64,000 nucleotides of DNA from Moniliophthora roreri (taxonomy: Eukaryota; Basidiomycota; Agaricomycetes; Agaricales; Marasmiaceae). The translations under genes and the position numbers were made by a program. The stretch is taken from assembly GCA_001466705.2 (NCBI GenBank), contig LATX02000200.1, positions 868,001-932,000 on the forward strand. Direction: 5' to 3'. Positions 21,876 through 32,610 of this stretch are shown here, piece after piece. How positions within the stretch are numbered: the first letter of the stretch is position 1; each line of letters opens with the position of its first letter. The notes under the pieces were generated by a model. It saw nothing but the letters and a program-made list of their open reading frames with translations, was not told where the DNA came from and ran no database searches.

Positions 21876-22379
21876 TTGTTGCGTGGTCTCCTGTCTGCTA
21901 ACGCACTGGCACGTTATCTTGATCCTGAACAATACCCATTGCTCTCTGCAGACGATGTCAGAAAGGAGTGGCTTCAGATCCTGCTCAAAGCCATTGAAGT
22001 ACACAGGGTGGAGGCATGCTGCAGATCAGTTTCAGTTTTCAATACTAACAGCTGTGTAACACGGACCTTTGAAACAGAAGCTGACAGCTTTACTTTTGAC
22101 TTTCAGTCGGATGTCTGCGATAGAATCAAGCCCACGTTCATCAAGAACAACGTCAACTCATCGAGTCAGGGATGTGAAGAGCTAGAAATGGCTTACTCTG
22201 CCTTTGAGACTGCTAAGGCAAACGGTTCCAGCTTGCAGACTCTTATCGGCTATGGCTTGTCATTCTACAACAGTGAGCACGATGTTGAGAGGCGGGGACA
22301 GAATGGCACACTGGGTTGGAGGAGGGAAAGGTGCCTGCATCGGGGCCGTGAGAGACGTTCACAAGACAGTACTTTGTGA
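21876..22379 (+). other. Unrecognised ORF, possible gene remnant
   Basis: A 167-codon frame (MLRGLLSANALARYLD.., EVHRVEACCRSVSVF.., CEELEMAYSAFETAK..) in a 1.8-kb stretch (21282-23088) with no other supported gene. Composition looks protein-like in places and frames switch around it, as expected for a decayed gene. No family is recognised and no splice-consistent model was found. The rest of the stretch shows nothing I can support. Confidence 0.25.
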
Positions 22380-23088
22380 AAAGATGAGCTCAGTGTTGCT
22401 GGGGTCTTGAAATTGATAGCCAAGGAGACAAGGTTGCTGTAGAAGAGACTGGTGGCCTTCTCCTGAAGATTCTGCATGGCCTTCGATGCTTTGCCACTCG
22501 AGATGTCAGCAGCAGTGGTGTTGGAGATGTCCACGTCTTCTATTCTGCACATTTGGGTCGCTGCGATGGGCCCACATTTTGGCACTTCTTTGTGTCATGC
22601 TGGGGATGCTACTGGTATATGAAGAAGGTGTTCAAGAGCATCTTCACGACGCAAAGGGCAAGAGGAAGTTCAGCTTAAATGTGAGGAGGTGCAACCCAGT
22701 TTGCCCGAGACCCTGAAGGCTGCAAGACGATGAACTGTAATGAGCAGAGCACAAAGAAACAGAGATATGGCGCTCGCCTTTAAGTATCCGAGGTCATGTG
22801 ACTTTTTGAATGCTTACAGGGAGCATTCACCGTCAAACAGACCGAACTGAATCATAACCATGTAGCGAGAGTAATGGGTATGAACTTGGAAAGACCAATA
22901 TCCGGCATTGCATAGCTCTATTGAACACCTTCAACAAGGGTGCATACCGCTAAAAGCACACGTATCACATAACTTACAGCGAAGCGTAGTTTTGTAGAAA
23001 AAGTGATATCAAATTCGTTCAAGCCTTTAAATACCACATAGAGTACTCACACGCTGTCATGCAAAACCCACTTGCAGTAAACCCAAGT

Positions 23089-24719
23089 CTATGTTTTGGC
23101 CCTCTCTGGTCCTTGCAAAACATGCTCCTCAATCCATCCAAGCACCTCCGTCAACTTTTCCTTCACACCGTCTGGCTCGTTGCATAGTTCATGATACCCG
23201 TCCTGTGAGCGTGATGCGTCAATTGGTACAAACTGCGAGCTGAAGGACAGGAGAAATGTGCACCAAATGAAATAATCTTCCCACTGTTACGTTACTTGCG
23301 TAGCAACATCAACTTCAACTAACTCAGCGAAGAGGTCTCTTCGTCAAGTAGTTTCTCAAGTTCAAGTTCGAGTTTGTTCAGCGGCTGCTGAAGTTCAGAG
23401 GTCCTTCAATATTGGCGTTGACACAAGTGTATAATAAACCAGGTCAAGCTGAAGACTTAGAGTCTTAGCTTGAGCGCTTAAATACATACAACTGAGCTAT
23501 TACTATAGACGTATAGCCGACTAGTTCGGTGATTGTCTAAGGTTTCCCGGTATCTCCGGGAAATGAGTAATACAAAGGGATAAGTAAATGGGGACGGGGA
23601 AGGTGGATGTGTCCGATGAAGAAAAGAAGCATAGGATGAGATGGGAAAAGGGAGCAGGGAAGGTGGATGTGTCCGATGAAGAGAGAAGCATAGGTAATAC
23701 TACAGAAAGAAAAGGAAAGTCCATAACACCCACCCTCCACCTTGATATTATCATGGAACACTTGTGTAGCCTTGTGTGATGTGACTTTGTTGCCTGTTCT
23801 GTGTACTAATAAAACCTAAACACATCATTCATTGGTTGCATCCTCTTGCAGAAACAAAGGAGACATACAGGAAGCTTCGTGGGCCAATTTCGATGCAAGA
23901 CACGGTGCAGTTCGTCACCCAGCAAAGACATAAAGCAGTAACATGGAGAAGAAACGCGATGAACGCACCTTGCCCAGCATATCACTTATCCCCTTTAAAC
24001 TACCACTAGCTTTAATGAGAGGGTCGTTCACGGCGTTGAATGCAGAGTCATGGGATAGGCCCTATGCATAATGACCAGTCAGAGTAACCTGTGAATCCAA
24101 GGAGGCGAAGCATACATTAGCATCCAACTCTGCCGGAAACAAAGCCCACAGACTCAACATGCTTGCTCGCTTTGCTGCCTATCCAGCATAGCACTTTGGG
24201 CGTGGTTTTGGTTTGTTGGATTAACGGGGATGTTGAGATGGCTCCTGCTATGTTGGGGGTTGGGTGTGAGATAGTGTAGCCTAGGACTTCTGCTCTGCCC
24301 TACCAGATTTCGTGTTCAGCTCGAGATAATAGGGAAAAGAAATAGGCCAGTATACCGTTGAATGTCCCATCAAAAACACCAGTACATCGCCCCTGTATTT
24401 TTCTTTCACAATGCCCAAAGCCCAAGTTATATCCTGCATTTGCATATCCCAACTTGTCTTTCCCCAACCCCCATTTCCCCTCTTCTTGGCTTCTTCATTG
24501 AGAGCTGTACGACCGAATCCATGCTGGTCAAAGGTAAACAGCATGATGTTGTGTTGGGGGAATAGAGGATGGACACGGTTATACCAACCGACATGCTCAG
24601 CGAATCCGTGAAATGAAGACGACTGCTGCTTTTGGTGAAGATGGTATGTACAGCCGGGTGTAGAAGGGTGTGTTTTGAGGACCGGGGAGCCAGTATTCTG
24701 TATATGGGAGGGAGGACAT
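23089..24719 (-). pseudogene. Monoacylglycerol lipase-like (serine hydrolase) pseudogene
   Basis: Family motifs appear in the right order but in changing frames. Start at 24719, MSSLPYTEYWLPGP and AAVVFI; then after a one-base shift HGFAEHVGWYNRV; then MLFTFDQHGFGRTAL, GGWGKTSWDMQMQDI and VLVFLMGHS, the nucleophile elbow, with the following GG lost; IAGAISTSPLIQQTKTTPKV; LFPAELDAN in another frame; GLSHDSAFNAVNDPLIKASG; a damaged WPTKLPV strand; and finally DGYHELCNEPDGVKEKL with the catalytic His, stop at 23089. A 444-bp solo LTR splits the last part. At least two frameshifts, loss of the elbow glycines and the insertion make a working lipase very unlikely. Confidence 0.8.
23285..23728 (-). 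repeat. Solo LTR of the gypsy family
   Basis: 444 bp and collinear with the two LTRs of the element at 12938-20219, with the same TGTTA..TAACA ends and TATA-like region. It is flanked by a perfect 5-bp target duplication CCCAC (23280-23284 and 23729-23733). Internal sequence is gone, as after LTR-LTR recombination. It lies within the lipase pseudogene. Confidence 0.93.
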
Positions 24720-24872
24720 GGTGGTTGGAGGAAGAAAGGGTGTCAGGGTCAGTCGCCTTCTTTGATTGCTGCCAGTCATACATTCCTCATGTCACTGGGG
24801 GTAGTAAAGAGCGAGTAAATTTGTCAAATCTGTACAATAGTAAAAACAAACCTCCGAGTGCATAAAAATAAC

Positions 24873-25600
24873 CTAATAACCACCCACACCAGGTGGTCTA
24901 CCACCCTCTCTCTTTAACCTCAACAAGACCTCCTTGAACCTCAACAAATCAGTGGTACCAGTACTGGTTCTCACAAGTCTTGCTCTGCGAGTTTTCGAGT
25001 TCAATCAAATTGCAAATTCTGTCCCAGGTTGTCCCAGATGAGAGGGAGTCAGTGAGATCTTGAAGGAAGGCTTGTTCTTGGTCCCTATGAGCACGCGTGT
25101 CAGTCAGTAAGAAGGAAGAGTGAATGAACTGTGCTTGTTCTCCCTAATATTCTTCTCCTTCGCAGCATAGTCCTTATAAAAATCATCAATGGATCTCTCT
25201 GCCTTTGAGATAGTCTCCTGACAGCGCTTTTTGGAGGCTTCGTCGCGACTCGAGCGGCAATTCTTCAGCTTGTTTGGTGCGCCATTCCCTGGGGCATCAT
25301 CATGAGTTACACGTGGAGGCGAAGCGAGACACAAGGCACACCTGATAACCTCTGGTTCCTCTTCTTCAATTTGCTGATTCAAAATCAGCGTAGCAGCAAA
25401 CGAGTTTTGTAGGTGAGGTGCGAACGCAGTTGTAGGTGGGGGTTGAGTTACAGGTGGGGATGTCGGTACTTCAATATCAGGAAACTCACTCTCGAATTTC
25501 TCAATTTCGTTGTTCCTAGTAACTCTGACAGGCTCTACTGGTGCATCAAAAGCATCAAACGAGAAGCCTGCATTGCTGTTGGTAAGGTGTAAGAGGTTGG
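24873..25600 (-). pseudogene. Clathrin light chain pseudogene
   Basis: The N-terminal part reads NAGFSFDAFDAPVEPV and EKFESEFPDIEVP, then EEEEPEVIR at an intron. The next exon gives EWRTKQAEEL, then shifts frame before RDEASKKRCQETISKAERSI and DDFYKDYAAKEKNIRENK. A later part reads DQEQAFLQDLTDSLSSGTTW and DRICNLIELENSQSKT, then shifts again before STGTTDLLRFKEVLLRLKRE and PPGVGGY, stop at 24873. This is the full length of a basidiomycete clathrin light chain, which binds clathrin heavy chain through the charged central helix. Two frameshifts break it, so an intact copy must exist elsewhere in the genome. It is head to head with the TSC13-like copy. Confidence 0.82.
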
Positions 25601-25657
25601 GTTAGGGTCTGATTTGAATTGAACTTTCGTGCTGGCCAGTGGTTGTGCACCATCATC

Positions 25658-26991
25658 GTGGTAGTGATCACTATATCTGCTGTAGCCAACAAACCTCCTT
25701 CCTTTGCTCATAATGCACTCAAGGTTGATGTCAGCCTAGAGGACGCCGTGCTGGCTGTGAAGAAGAAAATTGTGGCAAAGATACCCAAGGTACAGCTCGT
25801 TGTCTGGAGTTCTCTGAACACGGCCTTACTTCTCGATGTGTCAGTTCCATCCTTCTCATCAAAAACTTGTTTTGCCTTCCGACAAGAAGAAGGTGCTGGC
25901 AGGTGAAATAACTGCCAGAGAGTTGGGTCTTTCTGCAGGAGGTGAATTAGAGATCAAGGATTCAGGTTCTCAGGCAGGATGGAGGACGGTTTATGTTGTT
26001 GAATGTGAGTGTCCCCCCTTGTATAGCTGCTTTCTAGTGCTAATTACTCTTTTGAAGATGGGTCCTCTGATCATTCATGCCATTGTATACAACTTTCCTG
26101 AATTGTTCTATGGGAAGCCCGTGGAACATAGTACTCTGCAAAAGTCTGCACCTACGCCTACATCTTCTCTCTATTGCTTACTGACGCTTCTTTCATAGAT
26201 TCTGCTGTATAATGATCACGCTGCACTTTGTTAAACATGTCCTCAAGTCGTTGTTGTGTGTGAACTCACATTACTTCAGCTTGTACATTATTACCAACTT
26301 GTAGCGTGTCCTAGTGTCCACCACTTCTCCCATAGAACCATGCCTTTCTTCAACATCTTCAAAAAGTACGTCATCATCGCAGCTGTCATGCAGCTGACTG
26401 TTAATCTAATCTTGGTCAGCTCGGCACACTACCGTATCCTCTCAGGCATCTTACTCACATATGACCTCTACCGTCCAGCCTTCTCTGCTCTTAGTCCCTC
26501 TATTAAAGGTACACCTCATGCCGATAATCAATACCTCTTTGTCTTTATCTTGTTTTGGACTGTACGTCTTCTCTTTTCCTTTTCTTTTCTGTTGGATCCA
26601 ACTGACTTCATTCTAGTTATTCAAGCTTGGAAACTTGAATGCTCACCTTATCCTTCGTTCTCTACAGCCTGCTGGAACAAAGAAACTCAGTATCTCCTAT
26701 GGATTTGGCTTTGGCCTCATCTCATCCCTGCATTATTACTTTGAAGCCATGGGCTGGATTACGATTTCGCTTATGACTAGGAGTTATCCTGGTATGTCTC
26801 TCTTCCTTCCTTCTGTTTTTGGGTTACGCGTGTTAACGCAGAGGACACACGCAGTGTACCTATTCACTATCGTTGGCACAGCTCAAATGTTAGTCTGGGC
26901 TCTAAAGAGGCATAGGCAGTATAAGAAGGAATTTGGGAAGGAGTATCCGAGGAATAGGAAGGCTATGTTCCCCTTTCTTATGCTTATGTGA
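25658..26991 (+). CDS. TSC13-like very-long-chain enoyl-CoA reductase, possibly decaying copy
   Basis: Multi-exon gene matching Tsc13/ECR from end to end. It has a ubiquitin-like N-terminus (ITISAVANKPPSFAHN, LVLPSDKKKVLAG, ARELGLSAGGELEIKD), then GWRTVYVVE, GPLIIHAIVY, GKPVEHSTLQK, LKSLFVHHFSHRTMPFFNIF, NSAHYRILSGILLTYDLYRP, ISYGFGFGLISSLHYYFEAM and VWALKRHRQYKKEFGKEYPR, ending RKAMFPF. Introns at 25790-25844, 26005-26057, 26144-26198, 26256-26314 and later ones fit. The family reduces trans-2-enoyl-CoA in the ER elongase complex. Two oddities: no ATG is in frame before GTGGTAGTGATCACT (25658), where the family starts with Met, and the exon join at 26004/26058 puts GPLIIH out of frame by two bases. 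It may be a pseudogene in early decay or use an unseen first exon. Confidence 0.68.
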
Positions 26992-27556
26992 TTTATGGTT
27001 TGCAGTCAATGGAAGGAAAATCCATGCTTTCTCTCAAACTGTTGCTATACCCAACAAAGAAATGTCTAACAGGCATAGTTCATGCTAACTACTGCTCAGT
27101 TCTATGCAAGCAACATTATTGGCGATTTTCATGCCCATCTTGATGGTAGTGTTGCAATTCACATTTCTAGAACCACAAATTAAACTGAGAGGTATGCTCA
27201 AAACTCTCCCAGCAAGTTGAACAAAGGCGAGATCATGGTCAAGGACTTGAGTGAAGCTAGACACATTTGTCAATACCATGATGCAAATCAGCTGATCAAC
27301 AGGGTAGAGGGCATGCCATTCATTCTTGAAGCCATCACTTCCCACACACAGCACATTTCCAGAGCCTGACGTTTTCAGCTTCCTGTGCTCTTATGCCTAC
27401 CAAGATTCCAAAATTAAGCATCAACACTCAAGCCATGATGTGAGATGATTTGAGACAAAAAGGCTGCTGAAGACATATGGAACTCAGACACTCTGGGAAC
27501 GGCACCATTTTCTTTAAATACACGCTTCTTCAACATCTATTCCCACATTAAAGCTA
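26992..27556. other. Stretch without supported gene
   Basis: Short ORFs only; a minus-strand frame at 27085-27354 has no family signal or splice support. Confidence 0.4.
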
Positions 27557-28550
27557 ATGCCCTACTACACTCGCTCTCTAGCACAAACTCTGAAAGACCT
27601 TTTCCCAGAGGGCCTGTCAGACACCATAGTCTCAAATGACCTTGTCTTTGAGGACTTGATCCACTACAGGCACAAGCATCAAGCAGGAGACCTGAGGAAT
27701 CAAGATCCTCTTATTGGAGACCAGTAAGCTGCAGGAAATTATTGTATGATAGCTAGCATTAATTCTCTGCAGAGCTCTTGAAGACTGTGACTCAGAGGCT
27801 GACCTGGTGAGGGAGCTAGGCTCAGATCATCCACCTCCTGTCAATAACACCAACAGAGTTGATGGGTGAGTTTAGGACATGCCTTTAGGAAATTGTACTC
27901 TCTGAGCCCCTTTTGACCCAGATCTGATAAGACTGGTCCAAAGTCTAAGAAGCAGAAGCAACACCACCCACCTCTGCCTCCAATTGTGAAGTATGAAATG
28001 TAAGTAGTTTGAATCTACCTGATTCTTCTTGCCTCTGAATAACACTGTAAGAACAATGTCTGCAGAAATCCCCAAGACAGAGAGTCTTTCCAGACTTGAG
28101 AAACATTATGCACATAGTCAAAAAAGGCAAAATATCAAGACACAGAATTATCAAGCTGTTGAAGGCTTCCAGGATATTACCACTGATGCCAGGGCATCCA
28201 GGCCCATGTGGGCAGGCCTGAATATTTCTCAAGACCAAAGGAGAGCTATTAAGAGCCTGCTTGATTCTGGAGATAAACTGCAAAGCTTGACTCCAGTTTT
28301 TTATAATGGGTGTGTCCTGAGATTTCTTCATTCTTGATGATTTTCCAACTGTTAGCCCCCAGTCATGCAGTTCGAATTGCTGACAGCAAAGGCCGAATAG
28401 TCATCTTTAGATCTGCAGTCACTTCCTTTATATGGGGCATGATGCATCAAATTGTTCAAGAAACTCAGCTTTTCATCACTAAAACCATTGCTCTGACACT
28501 TCAAGAGCATANTCAACTCTGTCACACAATCTTCATCCTCTTTACCTGAA
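27557..28550 (+). CDS. Hypothetical multi-exon ORF of unknown function
   Basis: A frame starting MPYYTRSLAQTLKDLFPEG continues over plausible introns (27726-27773; about 27868-27921) into a lysine-rich SDKTGPKSKKQKQHH segment. A later open frame reads RASRPMWAGLNISQDQRR and AIKSLLDSGDKLQS, then RIADSKGRIVIFRSAVTSF. The join near 28003-28068 does not keep frame, so a decayed gene is possible. An undetermined base (n) is at 28512. The surroundings are transposon-rich and the pattern suggests a protein carried by a mobile element, but I recognise no family. Confidence 0.35.
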
Positions 28551-28660
28551 GAGGTTGAAGAAGATCAGATAGATACAGTAGACCAGATCTGGTAATTTTC
28601 AACTTATCTTCTATATTCCACTCTTTGCATGTATGACTATGAGACATTATAACATACTAC

Positions 28661-30655
28661 TTATTGAACAGAGGAGATAACATTACGACAAAAAGCAAGT
28701 GCTTCAATCCATACTGTCCTCCTATCATACATGTGCTCTGACTGAAACTGAGAAAGTTGAAACAGATGCTCATCAAGCAGATCCAGCTGCTCATTTGTCA
28801 AAGGACACTGGAATCTTGGAACATCAACACATGACAGCTGAAGAGGATGATGCTGATCACTTGCTTCAGCATTATCCGAGGGAAGCTCCTCCAAGACTGA
28901 CTCCTCTGAATTGTGAAGGTTGTGGTGCTCCAACAGCTCACTGTCATCCAACTCCTCCCAATCAACTCCATATCCATTCAGATCTTCAATGGCAGCTGGA
29001 TCCTCCATTGATGGCTTGTATATCACCATATCTCGATAACTATTTTGAATCTGACCAAAGAAGAACATGTCATGGGGAGACCGTTCATGCTGGCCCCTCT
29101 GACAGATATTGTGATTGTTCCAAGCTTCAACCCATTCCAAAGCTTCATCATTGATGATGTCCAAGAAAAGATAATGCAACAGCCATACATGGCTGTCCCA
29201 GTCTGGCTGCAAACCTGTAGATGTCTCCAGCATGCAGAAAAACTCCTTCCACTTCTTGCCAAACCCTCTGGTCATGTCTCACCACAGTCGTTCAATTCTA
29301 ATATTGTGCACACTCCTAGTATAGTATTCAGCTAACCAGTTACCAATTATAAAGATGATAAATAGCAACCTTCCCCATATATAAGAACCACGCTCAGCCC
29401 CAAAAGTGTTGTCCATAAACTCTGCTACTTGCAAGTTCTCCCCACCATGATCCCCTCTAACACGACAGGGAGTTCCATGCACAGACCTTGCTGCATGAAA
29501 CAGCCTCACCACAGTCTCCACTTCGTTATTATTACTAGCTCTAATTCCAGTGACCAGTCTAGAAAATCCATCAACAAAGGCATGGATAACAATGCGGTAG
29601 CAAATTAGACCTATGCATGGAGATCAGTAGGACATAACACATTGAGCTGAAACATACCATGTTGGCCATCATGATGCCACAATGAATTTGGACCTGCAAC
29701 ACAGTACCCTCCAACTCGACGACTCAGTTCATGTGGAATTAATTGTGCAGGTGCACCCTGTACTCGCTCATAAGATGATCGAATGCGCTCTCGTGGTATA
29801 GCATGCTCAAGATGCCTCATGTGGCCTGTAATCATTCGGCGTCCAAAGGATGGAAAAATCCGGAGGATGTGGCGGATAACCTTATCTAAATCCTCATCAG
29901 AGAGTGAACCCGGCTGTTCCTCTACACTGTTGGGCTGTGGGTGGTAGAGTCGGACTCGTTGCTGTGTCACCTCATCATCGTATTCAATGTAGACTGGAGG
30001 GGCAGGTTCTGAGATGCCATAATCAACTGCTCTTCTTCGAATTGTACGGGCACAGCAGTTGAATATAGGCTGCAATCCTCGAGGCCCTCGCAGATCAAGG
30101 CCATGGGCCAAAATATTCGGATCCAGCTCTCTTCGAGGTCTTCCTGGCCTTCCAGTGTATACTAGATACGACGTCTAGCAGATGTCAGTCCAAAAGAGTA
30201 ATTACAGAACAAGCATCTGCATACCTCAACCCTCCCCCATTGTTGGCCAGGCTCACAATCACTAGACCGCCTCTCGGCCTGTTCTAAAGCACCCAGCATT
30301 TCCGCAACACTGCCTGTCACCACTTGAAAATCTTCGGAACTGAGAACATCTCGATGCTAAGGGAAAGATTCAGCTGCAAAATAACACCATTTAGTAGAAG
30401 AGATATACACCTGTTCTACAACCTGGAGAAAGTGGGAAGCTGAGCGCTGTTGAGCCTGAATTTGCGCTACATCTCCTATTTGTGCAAGAAGCGTAGTGCG
30501 GACCCTCTGTCCCAGTTCATGATAGGCTGTTCGGATAGTTAAAGCTTGTTGGGCCTGGTCAAGAATCAGCTCGTCGCCTCTACTACTGCCACTACAACCT
30601 AGGATATGACCCAGAAGGAGAATAAGAAGGAGATATATGGAGAACTGACGAGACA
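28661..30655 (-). pseudogene. Integrase-core (rve-like, DDE) domain protein with nonsense codon
   Basis: It starts at MSRQFSIYLLL (30655) and splices over introns near 30356-30415 and 30176-30226. The frame is GRPGRPRRELDPNIL, a long helix-turn-helix-like region, then the integrase core: GPNSLWHHDGQHG, VIHAFVDGFSRLVTGIRASN, RGDHGGENLQVAEFM, GSYIWGRSVHNIRIERLW. These match the integrase-core proteins common in Agaricomycetes, with candidate acidic residues in HHDG, RGDHG and a later glutamate. Right after IERLW comes TGA instead of CGA, then DMTRGFGKKWKEFF continues to a normal end at 28661. One C-to-T change thus inactivates an otherwise coherent gene. Whether the family is transposase or a domesticated protein is not settled here. 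Confidence 0.65.
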
Positions 30656-30767
30656 TAGTGAAGGGATTGGCAGAGAAAATCCATGCCGCGGCCTTGGAGT
30701 TGCGAGCACCAGGTCCCAGCCGTGCGCCGCGGCCAACACGTGGCTTGACATGTAAACAAAGAATCAT

Positions 30768-31132
30768 AATTATAATTTAAATCCGCAGAAAAAGAGACAA
30801 GTTTGAGAGACTGGACTTAATTTGCATGGTTTTGACGAAATGAGAAACTGAAAATGATTCACTCTGATGAAATTATGCTGCGTGAGCTGACCTTAATGCC
30901 TAAATTGAGTTCGGAAAATGAAAAGTGAAGCGGGAAACCAAAATGTGAAAATGAAACCGAAGCGGGAAATTAAACCCGGAATCTGGTCAGCTGAATTTTG
31001 ATTGCATTGTTGAATAACAAAATTTTATACAAGCATGAAATTGAAAGGCAAGGCGACGAAAACGAAGAGCGCACAGCAAAATGCTGAAGTCTGAAATTTA
31101 GGTAATTTTGTCCATTAAGGACACCCATACAG
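30768..31132. other. A/T-rich intergenic stretch
   Basis: No ORF or motif supported. It could hide short upstream exons of the following coiled-coil gene, which lacks a clear start. Confidence 0.4.
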
Positions 31133-32269
31133 GCGCAATGGGTGGAGTTACATTCAAAGCTCTCAAGTTCAGAACAGGAGGTCCAAAGGGTGTCTTCAGA
31201 GCTTGAAACGGAAATCCAGAAAGGTTTGGCGAGGAACCAGCAACTGGAGAGACGGAAGGACGCAATCGAGAAATCCCTCAGACTGAGCCTCGAGCGCGAA
31301 GTTACCGCCGGACAAATAGAAGCAGAACGGCTCGAGAACTTGAACAGTGTTCTGCAAGAGCAGTTGGGTCAAGTGCAGTCAGCGTACGATATCGCTCAAC
31401 GGAAGGCTGCGGATCTCGAAGCTAGACTTGCTATTTCTGAAGCAAATATTGACTACTGGAAGACAGAGCTCATGAGTTGCCGGGCAAAGTTGTTGCACTC
31501 GGAAAAGGAGGTTAGCCGACTATTCAATGAGGTCGAGGTTCATAAAGAAATGAAGTTGGAACCTCGAGTCATTCAACTAAAGAAATTGCTGGACATTTCG
31601 GAATCAAGATGCAAAATATTGAGGATCGAAGCGGAGAGTTTGAGGTCCGGAGACGGCAGGCTACGAGAGGCTGAGAGGAAACGTGAAGAAGCGGAACTCA
31701 CCATGACGAAGTTACGAGACGATTACGAGAAGAAGCGACTGGAAGAAGAAAGACAGGCGCAGGAGAAGACGGAGAGGGAGCGACAAGAGAAGGATCGTGT
31801 TGAGAAGATCCTCCGCGAACAGGAATGGCAACGGGCAATGGTGAAGGAAGAGGAGCGATGCCGAGTGAGGGATGGAAAGCAGCTTTCTCGCCTGTGGACT
31901 GAGGCTTCAGCCATTGAGCGTTTCCGGACCGTCGTGGAGGAGTTTGAGAAAGCCAAATTCTCAGATACGCAGCCATTGACTTTTGCATCTATACCCTGGC
32001 CAGTGCTCATGAATCCATTCTCTCTCACCCCGAAGGATGTTCAATGGAGCGATGTGGAAAAGTTCTTTGAGGCCTTGCGCCGACAAACTGACCCAAAGAC
32101 CTACCAAACTCTCCTGACGAAAACTCAACGGTTGTTTCATCCAGATAGGTGGAGTGGCCGAGGAGCGTTGAAAACAGTCATGCAATCTGAAATCCGGAAC
32201 AGTCTGGAGACTACTGGTAAAAGAGTTTCGCAGGCCGTAACTCCTTTGTGGCAGCGGAACAGGGGGTAA
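31133..32269 (+). CDS. Coiled-coil protein with HPD module, 5'-truncated paralogue
   Basis: One open exon with a heptad-rich coiled coil (31150-31880) and a C-terminus almost collinear with that of the RRM gene at 5565-8167. Shared blocks are EFEKAKFSD, ASIPWPV, WSDVEKFFEALRR, LFHPDRWSGRGALKT and SQAVTPLW. No in-frame ATG opens the exon; an acceptor-like ATACAG stands before GCGCAATGG at 31133, so an upstream exon is missing or unrecognised. No RRM is visible upstream. It may be a truncated duplicate or a family member that never had RRMs. The conserved HPD and tryptophans suggest the module is under selection. Confidence 0.6.
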   Translation, partial: AQWVELHSKLSSSEQEVQRVSSELETEIQKGLARNQQLERRKDAIEKSLRLSLEREVTAGQIEAERLENLNSVLQEQLGQVQSAYDIAQRKAADLEARLAISEANIDYWKTELMSCRAKLLHSEKEVSRLFNEVEVHKEMKLEPRVIQLKKLLDISESRCKILRIEAESLRSGDGRLREAERKREEAELTMTKLRDDYEKKRLEEERQAQEKTERERQEKDRVEKILREQEWQRAMVKEEERCRVRDGKQLSRLWTEASAIERFRTVVEEFEKAKFSDTQPLTFASIPWPVLMNPFSLTPKDVQWSDVEKFFEALRRQTDPKTYQTLLTKTQRLFHPDRWSGRGALKTVMQSEIRNSLETTGKRVSQAVTPLWQRNRG

Positions 32270-32610
32270 GAAGGCACGTTGCCGAATCATACCAATATTG
32301 GCCTGTAACAATAGTTCTTGTGCATATCTCGTCCTCTTGTATTAGTGTAGATTATATTATTGTATCCACTTCTAATTTGGACGTACAGAAGGATATCTGC
32401 TATCAGAGAAGATAGACACCAAAAAAAAAAAAAAAACGATACAAAGGATCTCTTGCTAGGCAACGCGAGTATCAAGGTCATCCCGTTACATGGTGCAGCG
32501 AATATAGTGAATAGATAAGGGTGGATAAGCTAAAAGTCTTCTAAACCAGAACATCAACAAACCGCGCGAACAAACAAATCTCGAAAAAACGCACCTCATG
32601 GTCCCTGAGT

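Noticed and set aside
22265..22585. Minus-strand ORF opposite the unknown 21.9-22.4 kb frame
   Set aside because: Looks like the shadow of the plus-strand frame; no recognisable domain.
28512..28512. Undetermined base n
   Set aside because: Assembly uncertainty, not biology; it limits the ORF call around it.
32419..32435. Poly-A run after the HPD-module paralogue
   Set aside because: Simple homopolymer; no target duplication or other sign of a retroposed gene.
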